The position numbers were made by a program, and so were the translations under genes. Shown piece by piece: positions 23,380 to 32,234 of a stretch of 44,952 nt of DNA. The notes beneath the pieces were generated by a model. It was given only the letters and a program-made list of their open reading frames with translations, had not been told where the DNA came from and did not search any database. Position 1 is the stretch's first letter. Each line of letters opens with the position of its first letter. Source of the DNA: Pleurocapsales cyanobacterium LEGE 10410. GTDB taxonomy: Bacteria; Cyanobacteriota; Cyanobacteriia; Cyanobacteriales; Xenococcaceae. Location of the stretch: contig JADEXJ010000037.1 in assembly GCA_015207195.1 (NCBI GenBank), forward strand, positions 1 through 44,952. Direction: 5' to 3'.

Positions 23380-25725
23380 TTGGACAAACCAAAGTTAAAC
23401 CTAATGCTTCAATGTGAATACAGTCAACTATTCAACGATTTATCCTGGGCAAAAGTAGGTCAAGCTATTGTCGATACTGTCGGTCAACTGCTTGATATAG
23501 ATATTGTCATCTTACATTTTAGTAAATTACAGCCAGATACAGAGAAATACTTTTTTTATCAAAAAACCAGCGCAGAAACTCAAGTAGATCGAGATCTGCT
23601 TAAATTAACAGTTACCCCTAGTAGATTATCGCCTCAAGACAACATAACTATTCATCAGTATCGAGCAGATAAATCGAAGCTGCAAATTGATAGTCATGAG
23701 GCTTGCGTACAAGCAAATATTCGCTCTAGTGTCTTTATTCCTTTGTTTTCTCAGGAAAACCTGACCGCTTCTTTGACCATACATCGACTTCAACTGGAGG
23801 GTTGGCAAGAACAAGAAGTAGAGGCAGCTAAAACGATGGCTACTCAAGCAAATTTGCTAATTTCTCAGATGTTGGCGAGGGAAAAGTTACAGGAACTAGC
23901 ACACAGAGAAACTACGATTAATCGGATCACTGCAACAATCCGTTCGAGCCTCGAACCGCCAGTCATGTTTGCAGCGATCGCCAAAGAGTTGGGGGAAGCA
24001 TTAAAAGTAGACGGCTGTACCCTCTCCCTGTGGACTAAAGACGATCGCTTTGTCAAATGCGTCGGTTTGTATAATCCCCACGAACCACAAAAAATTATTG
24101 AAAATTCTCCCGACTGGCAACAGGCGACTACTTCCAGCGTGCCGATTGCGGAAAATCCAATTTTACAGGCTCTTCTATTTAAGAAAAAAACCGTTTGTTC
24201 CTCAGACTTGGAAAAGCAAAAAAATCTGGCGCGTTACGAGCTGCCCTGGCATGCCAAAGCCAGAGCTTTGCTGATCGTACCTTTGATCGTCGAATCAGAA
24301 GTAATTGGCAGTATTACCTTAAGACAATCTGACGCTTCCCGCCACTGGGGTTCTTCGGAGATCGAACTAGCCGAAGCCGTGGCTTCCCAAGCTGCGATCG
24401 CGATCGATCAGGTTTTGACCCACCAACAGGTAAAAAATTTAGCTCATCGGGAAACCACGGTTAACCGGATCACTGCGACGATCCGTGCGAGCCTCGAACC
24501 ACCAGTCATGTTTGCCGCGATCGCCAAAGAGTTGGGGGAAGCATTAAAAGTAGACGGCTGTACCCTCTCCCTGTGGACTAAAGACGATCGCTTTGTCAAA
24601 TGCGTCGGTTTATATAATCCCCACGAACCCCAAAAGATTATTGAAAATTCTCCTGACTGGCAACAGGCAACTACTTCCAGCGTGCCGATTGCGGAAAATC
24701 CAATTTTACAGGCTCTTCTATTTAAGAAAAAAACCGTTTGTTCTTCAGACTTGGAAAAGCAAAAAAATCTGGCGCGTTACGAGCTGCCTTGGCATGCCAA
24801 AGCCAGAGCTTTGCTAATCGTACCTTTGATCGTTGAATCAGAAGTAATTGGCAGTATTACCTTAAGACAATCTGACGTTTCTCGTCGCTGGAGTTCTTCG
24901 GAAATCGAATTAGCCGAAGCCGTAGCCGACCAAGCTGCGATCGCCGTACAGCAGGCAAAACTTTATGAGACTACTAAAAAACAGGCTCAACAACTCCAGG
25001 TTAAAGAACAAAAAGTCAGGCAGCTAAATAATTATCTCACCGAGTCGGTTCTCAAACGCTTTTTGCCCGAAGCAATTGTCAACAAAGCTGCAACAGGAGA
25101 GCTTTCTTTAGATTTAACGCCCGAACCAAGGCGGATAACGGTTTTATTTTGCGACTTGGTAGGTTTTACAAATTTGTCTAGCCAATTAGATGTACTTCCC
25201 CTAGCAGAAGTACTCAATGAATATTTAGAAGCAATGAGCAAAGCAGTATTCGATCGCGGTGGTACGGTAGACAAATTTATTGGTGATGGAGTAATGGCGA
25301 TGTTTGGCGCACCAGAAGATTTATCCTGTCCAGAACAAGCTAAAAGAGCGATCGCCACCGCCAAGACTATGTATTATTATTTAGAAAAGCTCAATGAGCG
25401 ATGGCAAGTCAAAGCTGCAAAAACAGGGAATCGAATTCCCCCTTTGAAAATGCGCTGTGGTATCCATCAGGGCAAGGCAGTAGTCGGTATGTTTGGTGGT
25501 GGGCAGAGAAAAGACTATACCGCAGTAGGCAGAGTAGTTAACATTGCTGCTCGTTTACAGAGTGTCACTGCCCCCAACACGATTTTGATTTCCGAAGCGG
25601 TAGCTAATTGCCTAGTCGATGTTGATCGCCAACAGGGAGCAAATTTTCGGCTTAAAGGTATCGACCGTGATTTTCGTGCTTTTACCATCAAGGCAAAAAG
25701 TGATGAGAAATTGGCAACGGACTAA
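23380..25725 (+). CDS. GAF-GAF-GAF class III nucleotide cyclase
   Basis: A 781-aa cytosolic signalling protein that makes cAMP (or cGMP) from the triphosphate. Three GAF domains lie at about 10-165, 173-345 and 354-525, followed by a helical linker and the cyclase domain (585-775). Catalytic residues are present: D592 and D636 bind the metals, K632 and T714 are at the purine-selecting positions (a pattern of bacterial adenylate cyclases), N721 and R725 stabilise the transition state. R718 replaces the usual Asp in TAVGRVVNIAARL. GAF two and three are near-identical (separate entry). The start is a TTG at 23380; an ATG at 23404 is the alternative, and neither has a clear ribosome site. What the GAF domains sense is unknown. 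Confidence 0.9.
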   Translation: MDKPKLNLMLQCEYSQLFNDLSWAKVGQAIVDTVGQLLDIDIVILHFSKLQPDTEKYFFYQKTSAETQVDRDLLKLTVTPSRLSPQDNITIHQYRADKSKLQIDSHEACVQANIRSSVFIPLFSQENLTASLTIHRLQLEGWQEQEVEAAKTMATQANLLISQMLAREKLQELAHRETTINRITATIRSSLEPPVMFAAIAKELGEALKVDGCTLSLWTKDDRFVKCVGLYNPHEPQKIIENSPDWQQATTSSVPIAENPILQALLFKKKTVCSSDLEKQKNLARYELPWHAKARALLIVPLIVESEVIGSITLRQSDASRHWGSSEIELAEAVASQAAIAIDQVLTHQQVKNLAHRETTVNRITATIRASLEPPVMFAAIAKELGEALKVDGCTLSLWTKDDRFVKCVGLYNPHEPQKIIENSPDWQQATTSSVPIAENPILQALLFKKKTVCSSDLEKQKNLARYELPWHAKARALLIVPLIVESEVIGSITLRQSDVSRRWSSSEIELAEAVADQAAIAVQQAKLYETTKKQAQQLQVKEQKVRQLNNYLTESVLKRFLPEAIVNKAATGELSLDLTPEPRRITVLFCDLVGFTNLSSQLDVLPLAEVLNEYLEAMSKAVFDRGGTVDKFIGDGVMAMFGAPEDLSCPEQAKRAIATAKTMYYYLEKLNERWQVKAAKTGNRIPPLKMRCGIHQGKAVVGMFGGGQRKDYTAVGRVVNIAARLQSVTAPNTILISEAVANCLVDVDRQQGANFRLKGIDRDFRAFTIKAKSDEKLATD
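23896..24944 (+). repeat. Tandem intragenic duplication of a GAF domain, period 543 bp
   Basis: Positions 23896-24401 and 24439-24944 are near-identical 506-base blocks offset by exactly 181 codons. Both begin at the LAHRETT segment and end at a gcgatcgc octamer (24394-24401 and 24937-24944). The central 120-plus residues, from SLEPPVMF to ITLRQSD, are identical in protein, while the flanks differ at seven positions. This is a recent duplication or one homogenised by gene conversion. Confidence 0.95.
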
Positions 25726-25773
25726 TACCAAATTAATAAATGTTTGCGACATATAAAAATAATTCAAAGGTAG

Positions 25774-25790
25774 GGTGGGCAATGCCCACC
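25774..25790. repeat. Palindromic hairpin ggtgggc-aat-gcccacc
   Basis: A perfect seven-base inverted repeat with a three-base loop lies between the convergent cyclase and permease genes. This gtgggcaatgcccac palindrome is a common dispersed element of cyanobacterial spacers; here it may also act as a bidirectional terminator, though no T-run follows. Confidence 0.65.
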
Positions 25791-25870
25791 TGAGAGGATA
25801 CGGAAATTAATTAGAACGACTATAAATCTGGAAAACTCAAGATAACTTGTTCGTCGAGCAAAAAATTATC

Positions 25871-27541
25871 TCACCGAGAATGAGTAATACGCCAGCTTAA
25901 CAGAATTACGGGAATTATTCCCACTACCACGATCGCCAAAGCAGGTGCAGCAGCCTCAGCCAATCTTTCATCAGAAGCATACTGATATACTCTGATTGCC
26001 AAAGTATCAAAGTTAAACGGACGAATTACCAAGGTAGCAGGCAATTCTTTCATCACATCCACAAAAACTAACATACTAGAAGTTAGCAATCCTCCAGACA
26101 TTAAAGGTGTATGAATTTTCCATAACGTGCTAGTCGAGCCATATCCCAAGCTGCGAGAAGCGTCATCCAAACTAGGAGCAATCTTATTTAGGCTAGATTC
26201 TACTGGACCAAAAGCTACGGCTAAAAAGCGAACCAGATAAGCAAAGATTAAAGAGGCGATCGTTCCTGAAAGCAGTAATCCCGTGGAAATATCAAACGTA
26301 GCTCGCATCCAGGTATCAATAATATTGTCTAACCCTGCCACGGGAATCAATACTCCCACGGCAATCACCGAGCCTGGAATGGCATAACCCATAGCAGCAA
26401 TTCTTACTCCTGTTCTCATTAGCCAGTTAGGTTCTAATCTTCTGCCATAAGCCATAAATAGCGAAATTATCATGGCTACAATTGCCGTTATGCTTGCTAA
26501 AACAAAACTGTGCCGTGCCAAATCCCAAAAATCGTCACTGAAAGGAGCCAAATTATTTAGAGTTAGCTGCAACAGATAAATTGCAGGAATAAGAAAGCCC
26601 AGGCTAACAGGTAGCAGACAGACAACAAAAGCTAAAATGCTTTGCCCAAAGTTTAATTTAAAAGGCGTAAGTCTTTCTAAAGAACCAGAGCTGTAATATT
26701 GGGCAGCACTACGCGATCGCCTTTCTAAAACGATCAAGATCAAAACAAAAACCATCAAAAAAGCTGCCAGCTGTGCTGCTGCGGTTCTTTCCCCCATTCC
26801 CAACCAGGTACGATAAATGCCCGTGGTAAAGGTATTTACGCCAAAATATTCCACCGTCCCCAAGTCGTTGAGGGTTTCCATCAGAGCCAAAGCCAAACCT
26901 GCGATAATTGCTGGTCTAGCTAAGGGCAGGGCAACGGTAAAAAAACTTTGCCAGGGGTTACATCCCAAAGAGCGACTGGCTTCAATCGTACATACCGACT
27001 GTCCGAGAAAGGCAACTCGCGCTAATAAATAGACATAGGGATATAGCACTAACAGCAGCATGACCGCTGCACCCCACAAAGACCGAATTTCAGGAAACCA
27101 GTAATCTTGAAAGCTTGTCCAGCCAAATAAATTGCGTAACCCCGCCTGTACTGGACCAAAGTAATCCAGCATCTTAGTGTAGGCGTAAGCTAAAAGATAA
27201 GCAGGGGCAGCTAAAGGTAACAGCAATGCCCACTCCAGCCATTTGCTACCCCAAAAACGGCACATGGTCACTAGCCAAGCGGTGCCTACCCCAATCAGGC
27301 ATACTCCAGTGCCTACTATAAGCATGAGGAGGAGAGAATTAACAATGTAGTCCTGTAAGACCGTGGCAGCTAAATGTTGCCAAATAGTACTCGATTCAGC
27401 AAAGATACTGCTAAAAACAAAGATAATCGGTGTGGCAATAATCAGAGCGATCGCCATTACTATCACTGTCCAACCACTAAAGGCAAAACGCTGAATTAGC
27501 CGATTGGCGGTCGAAGGAATTAGATTAGATTTACCGTTCAC
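25871..27541 (-). CDS. ABC transporter permease, iron(III)-type (FutB/SfuB-like)
   Basis: A 556-aa membrane protein with two fused copies of the six-helix permease unit. Each half has the cytoplasmic EAA loop that docks on the ATPase: EASRSLGCNPWQSFFTVALPLARPAI and DDASRSLGYGSTSTLWKIHTPLMSGG. The helices (AWLVTMCRFWG, LLPLAAPAYLLAYAYT) and the double length are characteristic of ferric iron (Fut/Hit/Sfu/Afu) permeases. No substrate-binding protein or ATPase gene is in the window, so the partners are encoded elsewhere. The permease acts in the plasma membrane. The upstream 197 bp hold no gene. Confidence 0.87.
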   Translation of the reverse strand: MNGKSNLIPSTANRLIQRFAFSGWTVIVMAIALIIATPIIFVFSSIFAESSTIWQHLAATVLQDYIVNSLLLMLIVGTGVCLIGVGTAWLVTMCRFWGSKWLEWALLLPLAAPAYLLAYAYTKMLDYFGPVQAGLRNLFGWTSFQDYWFPEIRSLWGAAVMLLLVLYPYVYLLARVAFLGQSVCTIEASRSLGCNPWQSFFTVALPLARPAIIAGLALALMETLNDLGTVEYFGVNTFTTGIYRTWLGMGERTAAAQLAAFLMVFVLILIVLERRSRSAAQYYSSGSLERLTPFKLNFGQSILAFVVCLLPVSLGFLIPAIYLLQLTLNNLAPFSDDFWDLARHSFVLASITAIVAMIISLFMAYGRRLEPNWLMRTGVRIAAMGYAIPGSVIAVGVLIPVAGLDNIIDTWMRATFDISTGLLLSGTIASLIFAYLVRFLAVAFGPVESSLNKIAPSLDDASRSLGYGSTSTLWKIHTPLMSGGLLTSSMLVFVDVMKELPATLVIRPFNFDTLAIRVYQYASDERLAEAAAPALAIVVVGIIPVILLSWRITHSR

Positions 27542-27738
27542 TGTTGAATTATAAAATCTTATTTATATAATCTGAATTAGGCTAATTAAGCAGCAAAATT
27601 ACCTGCTACAGATTTTGGCATGACTTAATATTAAACTCCTTACATCAAGATATTTCATTTCTTGGCAACGTAAAAGTACTCAATTTGGTACTAAATATTT
27701 AAAGTGTTTAAATAAAGACTAACGAAAGGAGATTAAGC

Positions 27739-28155
27739 ATGAACGCATCGGAGAGAGCCAAAGGTTTAGATATTACTACTAAAATTGCCTCTGTCGTCAC
27801 TTTGTTCAAAGCACAGTTTCCCGATGCTAAAGCTGACCTCAAACCTTGGAAAAACGACCCCGATACTCAGGAACTAGTCGATCCTGATTCAATTGATATT
27901 GGGTTTCATTTTCCTGGCTGGAGTAGACGCTACCAGAGCAATAGTATTTTGGTGCAGATTCGGTTTTACAAAGACCCTGCCGAACAATCAGAAAAGTTGA
28001 TCGGCATAGAAACTTGTGGTTTTAGCCATGTTGGTCAGGCTTGGAAATTTTCGACCATAGATAGCTGGGAATGCGTCGGTCAGTGCCAACCAGCTCAAGA
28101 TGCTGAAAAACAGCTGAAAATATTTTGTCGTCAGGTATTTGAGCTGTTTAATTGA
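27739..28155 (+). CDS. Conserved cyanobacterial protein, unknown function
   Basis: A 138-aa soluble protein with a good ribosome site, aaaggag, nine bases before the ATG. Central beta-rich segment SIDIGFHFPGWSRRYQSNSI and ILVQIRFYKD suggests a compact domain; there is a Cys in ETCGFSHVGQAWKF and two in SWECVGQCQPA, plus one in IFCRQV, which may bind a metal or form disulfides. No signal peptide. It diverges from the iron permease across a 197-bp spacer. I do not recognise its family with certainty. Confidence 0.72.
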   Translation: MNASERAKGLDITTKIASVVTLFKAQFPDAKADLKPWKNDPDTQELVDPDSIDIGFHFPGWSRRYQSNSILVQIRFYKDPAEQSEKLIGIETCGFSHVGQAWKFSTIDSWECVGQCQPAQDAEKQLKIFCRQVFELFN

Positions 28156-28218
28156 TTAAGTAAGTCGGTGAGAATCAACTACAGCATAAGTAACACAAAC
28201 ATGGTGCAAATTTTTACC

Positions 28219-28262
28219 AATGACTGAGGACAAATGACTTATCAAAGTTGCCATTAGTCATT
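28219..28262. repeat. Degenerate aatgact repeats
   Basis: aatgact occurs at 28219 and 28233 and its inverse agtcatt at 28256, between two convergent genes. Such (aatgac)-type short repeats are common in cyanobacterial spacers; the inverse pair could form a small hairpin. Confidence 0.4.
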
Positions 28263-28279
28263 AGCTGTTAAACAGTTGG

Positions 28280-28621
28280 TTATTGGGAAAGAGACAAAGT
28301 ATTTTTCATTAATCTTTCTAGGGCAATCCGCAGGCGATCGCGACTATTAAAATTATCTAACTTTTCAATTAGCTCACCATTGTAAAATAGCATGATCGTC
28401 GGCAGGTTTCTCAAGCGATAAGTATTAGCTAGTCTAAAGTTTTCGTCAGCATTAATGGAAACCAATTTGATTAGTTCCTTGCTGTCTCCCTGAATTGTCT
28501 CTAACATTGGACCGATCAACTTACACAGACCGCACCAGGGAGTCCAAAAATGTACCAAAACAGGACCAGAAGCTTCTAAAACTTCTCGCTGAAAATTAGT
28601 TTCATTAACTACGGATGGCAT
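28280..28621 (-). CDS. Thioredoxin-like protein with a CGLC active site
   Basis: A 113-aa thioredoxin-fold protein. FWTPWCGLCKLIGPMLETI is the redox motif region; the usual WCGPC is WCGLC here. The cis-proline is in RNLPTIMLFYNGE, and VLVHFW and KLVSINADEN complete the fold. Loss of the Pro between the cysteines normally makes such proteins more oxidising and changes partner choice, so this is an atypical thioredoxin and not the main TrxA. No signal peptide, so it is cytosolic or stromal-side. It precedes the zeta-carotene isomerase homologue in the opposite transcriptional order on the same strand, 99 bp apart. Confidence 0.9.
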   Translation of the reverse strand: MPSVVNETNFQREVLEASGPVLVHFWTPWCGLCKLIGPMLETIQGDSKELIKLVSINADENFRLANTYRLRNLPTIMLFYNGELIEKLDNFNSRDRLRIALERLMKNTLSLSQ

Positions 28622-28720
28622 ACAAATCTAAAAATTTATCAATTGTTTTTAATACTTGAGGTTATGCTACAACAATCAGGATTACCTGAAAAGATAATAT
28701 TTGACATGCTCTTGAAGAGT

Positions 28721-29482
28721 TTACCAATACACCCTTGCTGTCATTTTCATCAACCAGGGATGTCCCCACCAAAACAGCATGACAAAGGCAGCAACCCCAA
28801 GATAGGCAGGACGCAAATATTCTTGCCATTTGAGAGTTTGACGACCATCAATAATTGCCAGAAACGGAATAACTGAGGTACGAGCTTTTACTTTTTCAAA
28901 GGCTTCACCATATCTTATTGCCAAACGGCGATCGCCATGCCACACGGCAAACAGGTGATGGGCAATCAGCCCCAAAGATGTTAGCAAAGTAAAGCTAGTT
29001 CCCAACCAAAGGGTATGAGCAATACACCAAATAACCTGTCCGACCATTTGGGGATGACGAGTGATCCGGATGATTCCTGTTTCAAACAAGTATACCTGGG
29101 GTTTTTGGACGGCTGCAATTTCTAATAAGTTAAAGGTTGCAGGATAAAGAAAGATGAAGGAAATAGCCGATAAGATCCATACTGTAGATTTAACTCCTGG
29201 TACTCCTTGAACCTGCCATAATTGCAGCCCATCGTAGCGATGGTTGAAGAAATAGATAATTAAAATCACCGCGAAAGGAATACTAACCAGAGCAAAAAAC
29301 ACTCGATACAGCCTCGCTCCAATTTTGGTTTCAGCCCAGGGACGCAGTGCAGCTAAACCGCTGTGAGCGATCGCAAATCCCGTCAACAGACCCAGCATGA
29401 TTACGTGACTATTATTTAGCCAGCTGAGGTCTGCTATAGGCATATTTATATAGGTATTATTAATCATTGTAGATAACATCAA
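28721..29482 (-). CDS. 15-cis-zeta-carotene isomerase homologue (NnrU family)
   Basis: A 253-aa integral membrane protein with about seven helices. The segment IIRITRHPQMVGQVIWCIAH, then TLWLGTSFTLLTSLGLIAHH and LFAVWHGDRRLA, is typical of plant and cyanobacterial Z-ISO, which isomerises the central cis bond of zeta-carotene using a haem b cofactor ligated by histidines; several His residues of these helices are present. The family also includes NnrU. Light or the enzyme drives this step in cyanobacterial carotenoid synthesis. The gene diverges from rbcR. The first ATG at 29482 and one at residue 6 are both possible starts. Confidence 0.85.
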   Translation of the reverse strand: MMLSTMINNTYINMPIADLSWLNNSHVIMLGLLTGFAIAHSGLAALRPWAETKIGARLYRVFFALVSIPFAVILIIYFFNHRYDGLQLWQVQGVPGVKSTVWILSAISFIFLYPATFNLLEIAAVQKPQVYLFETGIIRITRHPQMVGQVIWCIAHTLWLGTSFTLLTSLGLIAHHLFAVWHGDRRLAIRYGEAFEKVKARTSVIPFLAIIDGRQTLKWQEYLRPAYLGVAAFVMLFWWGHPWLMKMTARVYW

Positions 29483-29541
29483 TAAATAAAAGCTAACTAA
29501 TTACCCCAATCGTGGTACTGTGCAGATAAAGAACATAAAAG

Positions 29542-29568
29542 TTATTAAAGATTTAGCACTATTAATAA
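29542..29568. promoter_or_regulatory. Inverted repeat between the isomerase gene and rbcR
   Basis: ttattaa (29542-29548) and ttaataa (29562-29568) form a perfect inverted repeat with a 13-base spacer, 59 bp upstream of the rbcR start. LysR-family regulators bind AT-rich interrupted dyads of this size and commonly autoregulate, so it is a candidate RbcR site that might also control the divergent isomerase gene. Confidence 0.45.
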
Positions 29569-29626
29569 TACGTTCAAATAACGCTCAAATAATCAACTAT
29601 TTTTATAAAACTGTTAATGGAATTTT

Positions 29627-30598
29627 ATGACTGATATTCCTTTTACACTGGATCAACTCCGTATACTCAAGGCGATTTCTACCGAAGGAAGCTTTAAAAG
29701 AGCTGCTGATAGTCTTTATGTTTCTCAACCTGCGGTCAGCCTACAAGTGCAAAATTTAGAAAAGCAGTTAAATGTACCTTTGTTTGACCGCGGTGGACGC
29801 AGAGCGCAGCTCACCGAAGCAGGACATTTATTATTAAGCTATGGTGAGAGAGTAATTTCTCTATGTCAAGAAACCTGTCGGGCGATCGAAGATCTGCAAA
29901 ATCTTCAGGGTGGTACCTTAATCGTTGGCGCGTCCCAAACTACAGGGACATATTTAATTCCCCGCATGATTGGTTTATTTCGGGAAAAATATTCCGATGT
30001 TTCGGTACAGCTTCAGGTTCATTCTACTCGTCGAACCTCTTGGGCTGTAGCCAATGGACAGGTAGACTTGGCGATCATTGGGGGAGAAGTACCTACAGAA
30101 TTACAGGATGTACTAAATATTATTCCCTATGCGGATGATGAGCTGGCTCTAATTTTACCCCCAAATCATTCCCTGGTGCAGGAAACGGCTATTGTCAAAG
30201 AAGATTTGTACAAGCTAAATTTTATTACCCTAGATTCTCAATCGACAATTCGTAAGGTCATCGACAAGGTTTTAACCCGTTATGAGATCAATCCCAAACG
30301 GCTCAAAATTGAAATGGAATTAAATTCTATTGAAGCAATCAAGAATGCAGTACAGTCGGGTCTGGGGGCTGCTTTTGTTTCGACCACCGCGATCGAAAAA
30401 GAGCTAGAAATGGGAATACTGCATCGAGCTAAAATTAAAGAAGTTGATATCGGACGGACTTTGGCAGTAATTGTCAACCCCAGTCGCTATTGTTCCAAGG
30501 CAGCAGAGGCATTTAGTAAAGAAATTTTACCAAAATTTTCTACTAGAGCGGAGTTCAAAAGTCTTAATACCCTTTACAAGAATACTGGGGAGGTATAG
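29627..30598 (+). CDS. rbcR: LysR-type regulator RbcR (Ycf30)
   Basis: A 323-aa LysR-family transcription factor. The N-terminal winged helix reads [40 protein letters not shown], and the effector-binding domain starts at [20 protein letters not shown]. The near-full match of these segments to the cyanobacterial/plastid RbcR group (also called Ycf30) is the basis for the name. RbcR activates the RubisCO operon and carbon-concentrating genes, probably sensing metabolites such as NADPH, RuBP or 2-phosphoglycolate. It acts as a DNA-bound tetramer. A candidate operator lies upstream at 29542-29568. Confidence 0.92.
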   Translation: MTDIPFTLDQLRILKAISTEGSFKRAADSLYVSQPAVSLQVQNLEKQLNVPLFDRGGRRAQLTEAGHLLLSYGERVISLCQETCRAIEDLQNLQGGTLIVGASQTTGTYLIPRMIGLFREKYSDVSVQLQVHSTRRTSWAVANGQVDLAIIGGEVPTELQDVLNIIPYADDELALILPPNHSLVQETAIVKEDLYKLNFITLDSQSTIRKVIDKVLTRYEINPKRLKIEMELNSIEAIKNAVQSGLGAAFVSTTAIEKELEMGILHRAKIKEVDIGRTLAVIVNPSRYCSKAAEAFSKEILPKFSTRAEFKSLNTLYKNTGEV

Positions 30599-30627
30599 AT
30601 CTTATTTGCAGATTCAAACAACTCAAA

Positions 30628-31779
30628 TTAAGTATACATAACCTCAGCAACAGTTAAGATTGTCTTTTGAGCCCAGATGTCCCAGTTGAGAATGTTATCG
30701 TAGCGATCGCGAGCAGCTTTTTTGAAAGAATGATAGATCTTGGGGTTAGCCCAGATTTTCTCAATGGAGTTGGCATAGTCGTTAATACTGGAACTTTCTG
30801 GTAACAAAAGACCGCTAACCTCATGTTGTACACAGCTAGAAATTCCCCCTGTATCTTTAGCAATAACTGGAAGACCATGGGCTGCTGCTTCAGCATATAT
30901 CGCACCAAAAGTTTCTTGATTGCTTGGCATAAAGAGAAAGGCAGAGTCTTGCCAGAGGCTGAGATATAGTTCTAAATCTTGGGGTATCTGCTTGTTTAAG
31001 AACGGAATCACCGTTAGTTTTTCGTGAGTTATTTGCGGATTGCAGCCTACAACAACCAAATTAGTATTCATCCCACGACTCAAAAGTTCCAACAGGGTAG
31101 CGAAGGCGATCGGTCCACCTTTTCGTTCCCATTGTCTACCGATAAACAACAATTGGCATGAATCGAGATGATTTACCTGGGATATTTGCTCGAATGGCGC
31201 GGTGCTTAGATTAGCACCATAGGGAATGACCCTTATCTTTTGTGGAGAGATGCCATAGTCATTGATGGCGGAATTTGCTGCCCACTGAGAAGGAAAAGTA
31301 CAAATTTTTGAGTCAGATAAGGCTCTTGCTGTATATCGATCACCTCGATCTCGGCAAAATTTCCAAATTGACGAGTAGCTGGGATAGTAGTCAGCCATGG
31401 CTGCAAATGTGGTATCTGAATGGTGAATTAGGGGAACTTCCGTTTGCAAGAAGGCTACTAAAGGATCGACGGTGATAGCTAGTAAGACATCAATGTTGTG
31501 ACTTTTTATTAGACGTTCCACTGTTCTGGCTTTATATTGCAGAATATAGGGAACGTGTCCTGGTATGTATCCCTTCCGAAATAAGCGACGACTCCATCGG
31601 TCAATCAAGCAGCCCGTTGGCGACCACTGCAAGGGACCTGCCGAAAGATAGGTCAGGTTTTCAACATACTTGGTCAGTGCCTTTGTCATAAAGTAGGGAA
31701 CACCCGACCAGGTACGTACGTTATGGGGATCGTCTGCTGCTAATATTCCTAAATGAATTGGCAAAACCTCAGTCATCAT
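30628..31779 (-). CDS. Glycosyltransferase family 4-like protein
   Basis: A 383-aa GT-B fold glycosyltransferase. The C-terminal donor site is clear: LLFIGRQWERKGGPIAFATL, then FLFMPSNQETFGAIYAEAAA with HGLPVIAKDTGG, the EX7E-type nucleotide-sugar signature of GT4. The N-terminal acceptor domain (LGILAADDPHNVRTWSGVP) is typical of unknown-specificity members. Sugar and acceptor are unknown; an exopolysaccharide or lipid role is inference. It is convergent with rbcR. About 980 bp upstream lack a recognised gene. Confidence 0.87.
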   Translation of the reverse strand: MMTEVLPIHLGILAADDPHNVRTWSGVPYFMTKALTKYVENLTYLSAGPLQWSPTGCLIDRWSRRLFRKGYIPGHVPYILQYKARTVERLIKSHNIDVLLAITVDPLVAFLQTEVPLIHHSDTTFAAMADYYPSYSSIWKFCRDRGDRYTARALSDSKICTFPSQWAANSAINDYGISPQKIRVIPYGANLSTAPFEQISQVNHLDSCQLLFIGRQWERKGGPIAFATLLELLSRGMNTNLVVVGCNPQITHEKLTVIPFLNKQIPQDLELYLSLWQDSAFLFMPSNQETFGAIYAEAAAHGLPVIAKDTGGISSCVQHEVSGLLLPESSSINDYANSIEKIWANPKIYHSFKKAARDRYDNILNWDIWAQKTILTVAEVMYT

Positions 31780-31847
31780 AGACCTTTTGAGCGTTAATGA
31801 TTTGATATTATGAAGTCAAATTTTGATGATTTTAAATCAGTTAGAAG

Positions 31848-31973
31848 ATGTATATTTTGCCAGCTAAAAGATGTCCTTTAAAACGATGGCTGATTGTAAT
31901 TATTAAAATCAACAGCTTGATTGGCAATAGAGTGCCAGAAGTCGATCAATGGAATTATATATTTAATACCTAA
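31848..31973 (+). CDS. Possible 41-aa peptide, weak
   Basis: A short frame from ATG 31848 (MYILPAKRCPLKRWLIVII) to TAA 31971, preceded by gttagaag as a possible ribosome site. It has one hydrophobic stretch and basic residues before it. Without conservation data it may be chance. I list it because the surrounding spacer is long. Confidence 0.2.
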   Translation: MYILPAKRCPLKRWLIVIIKINSLIGNRVPEVDQWNYIFNT

Positions 31974-32082
31974 TTAAAACAATTTGTAACACAGTTTGCT
32001 CAAGATGCAAGTGTACATTAGCGTCAGAATGTGTTGTATCATTGAAAAACAATTTTAGCTCGATGACCTATCCTTTGAAGCT

Positions 32083-32190
32083 GTGGCAAAACCAAATAAC
32101 ACGATTGATATTGATGCGGGAACAATAATTTTGCTAATATCTGCCCTAATTTTGTTGCCGTTGTTAGTGACAGGATTTATTTCTCACTAA
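32083..32190 (+). CDS. Candidate 35-aa single-helix membrane peptide
   Basis: From a GTG at 32083 the frame reads VAKPNNTIDIDAGTIILL and then ISALILLPLLVTGFISH before stop. The acidic N-terminus followed by one uninterrupted helix of about 19 residues resembles the small subunits of photosynthetic or respiratory complexes in size and layout, but it does not match PsbX, PsbY, Psb30, PsaM, PsaI, PetN, PetM or PetG as I know them. No ATG exists in frame: a TAG lies at 32056. A weak gaag sits upstream. The strand and length also allow a chance frame. Confidence 0.42.
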   Translation: MAKPNNTIDIDAGTIILLISALILLPLLVTGFISH

Positions 32191-32234
32191 GATGCTGGTT
32201 GTTTAACCAACGGTCACAGCAGATCCAAAGGTCG

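Noticed and set aside
24050-24817. Two similar 74-codon frames in another phase of the cyclase gene
   Set aside because: Their similarity to each other follows from the 543-bp duplication; the cyclase frame explains the sequence.
27681-27720. Fur-box-like inverted pair agtac/gtact upstream of the iron permease
   Set aside because: Only five bases pair, and the sequence does not follow the gataat-rich pattern of Fur sites, so it is weaker than chance structures elsewhere.
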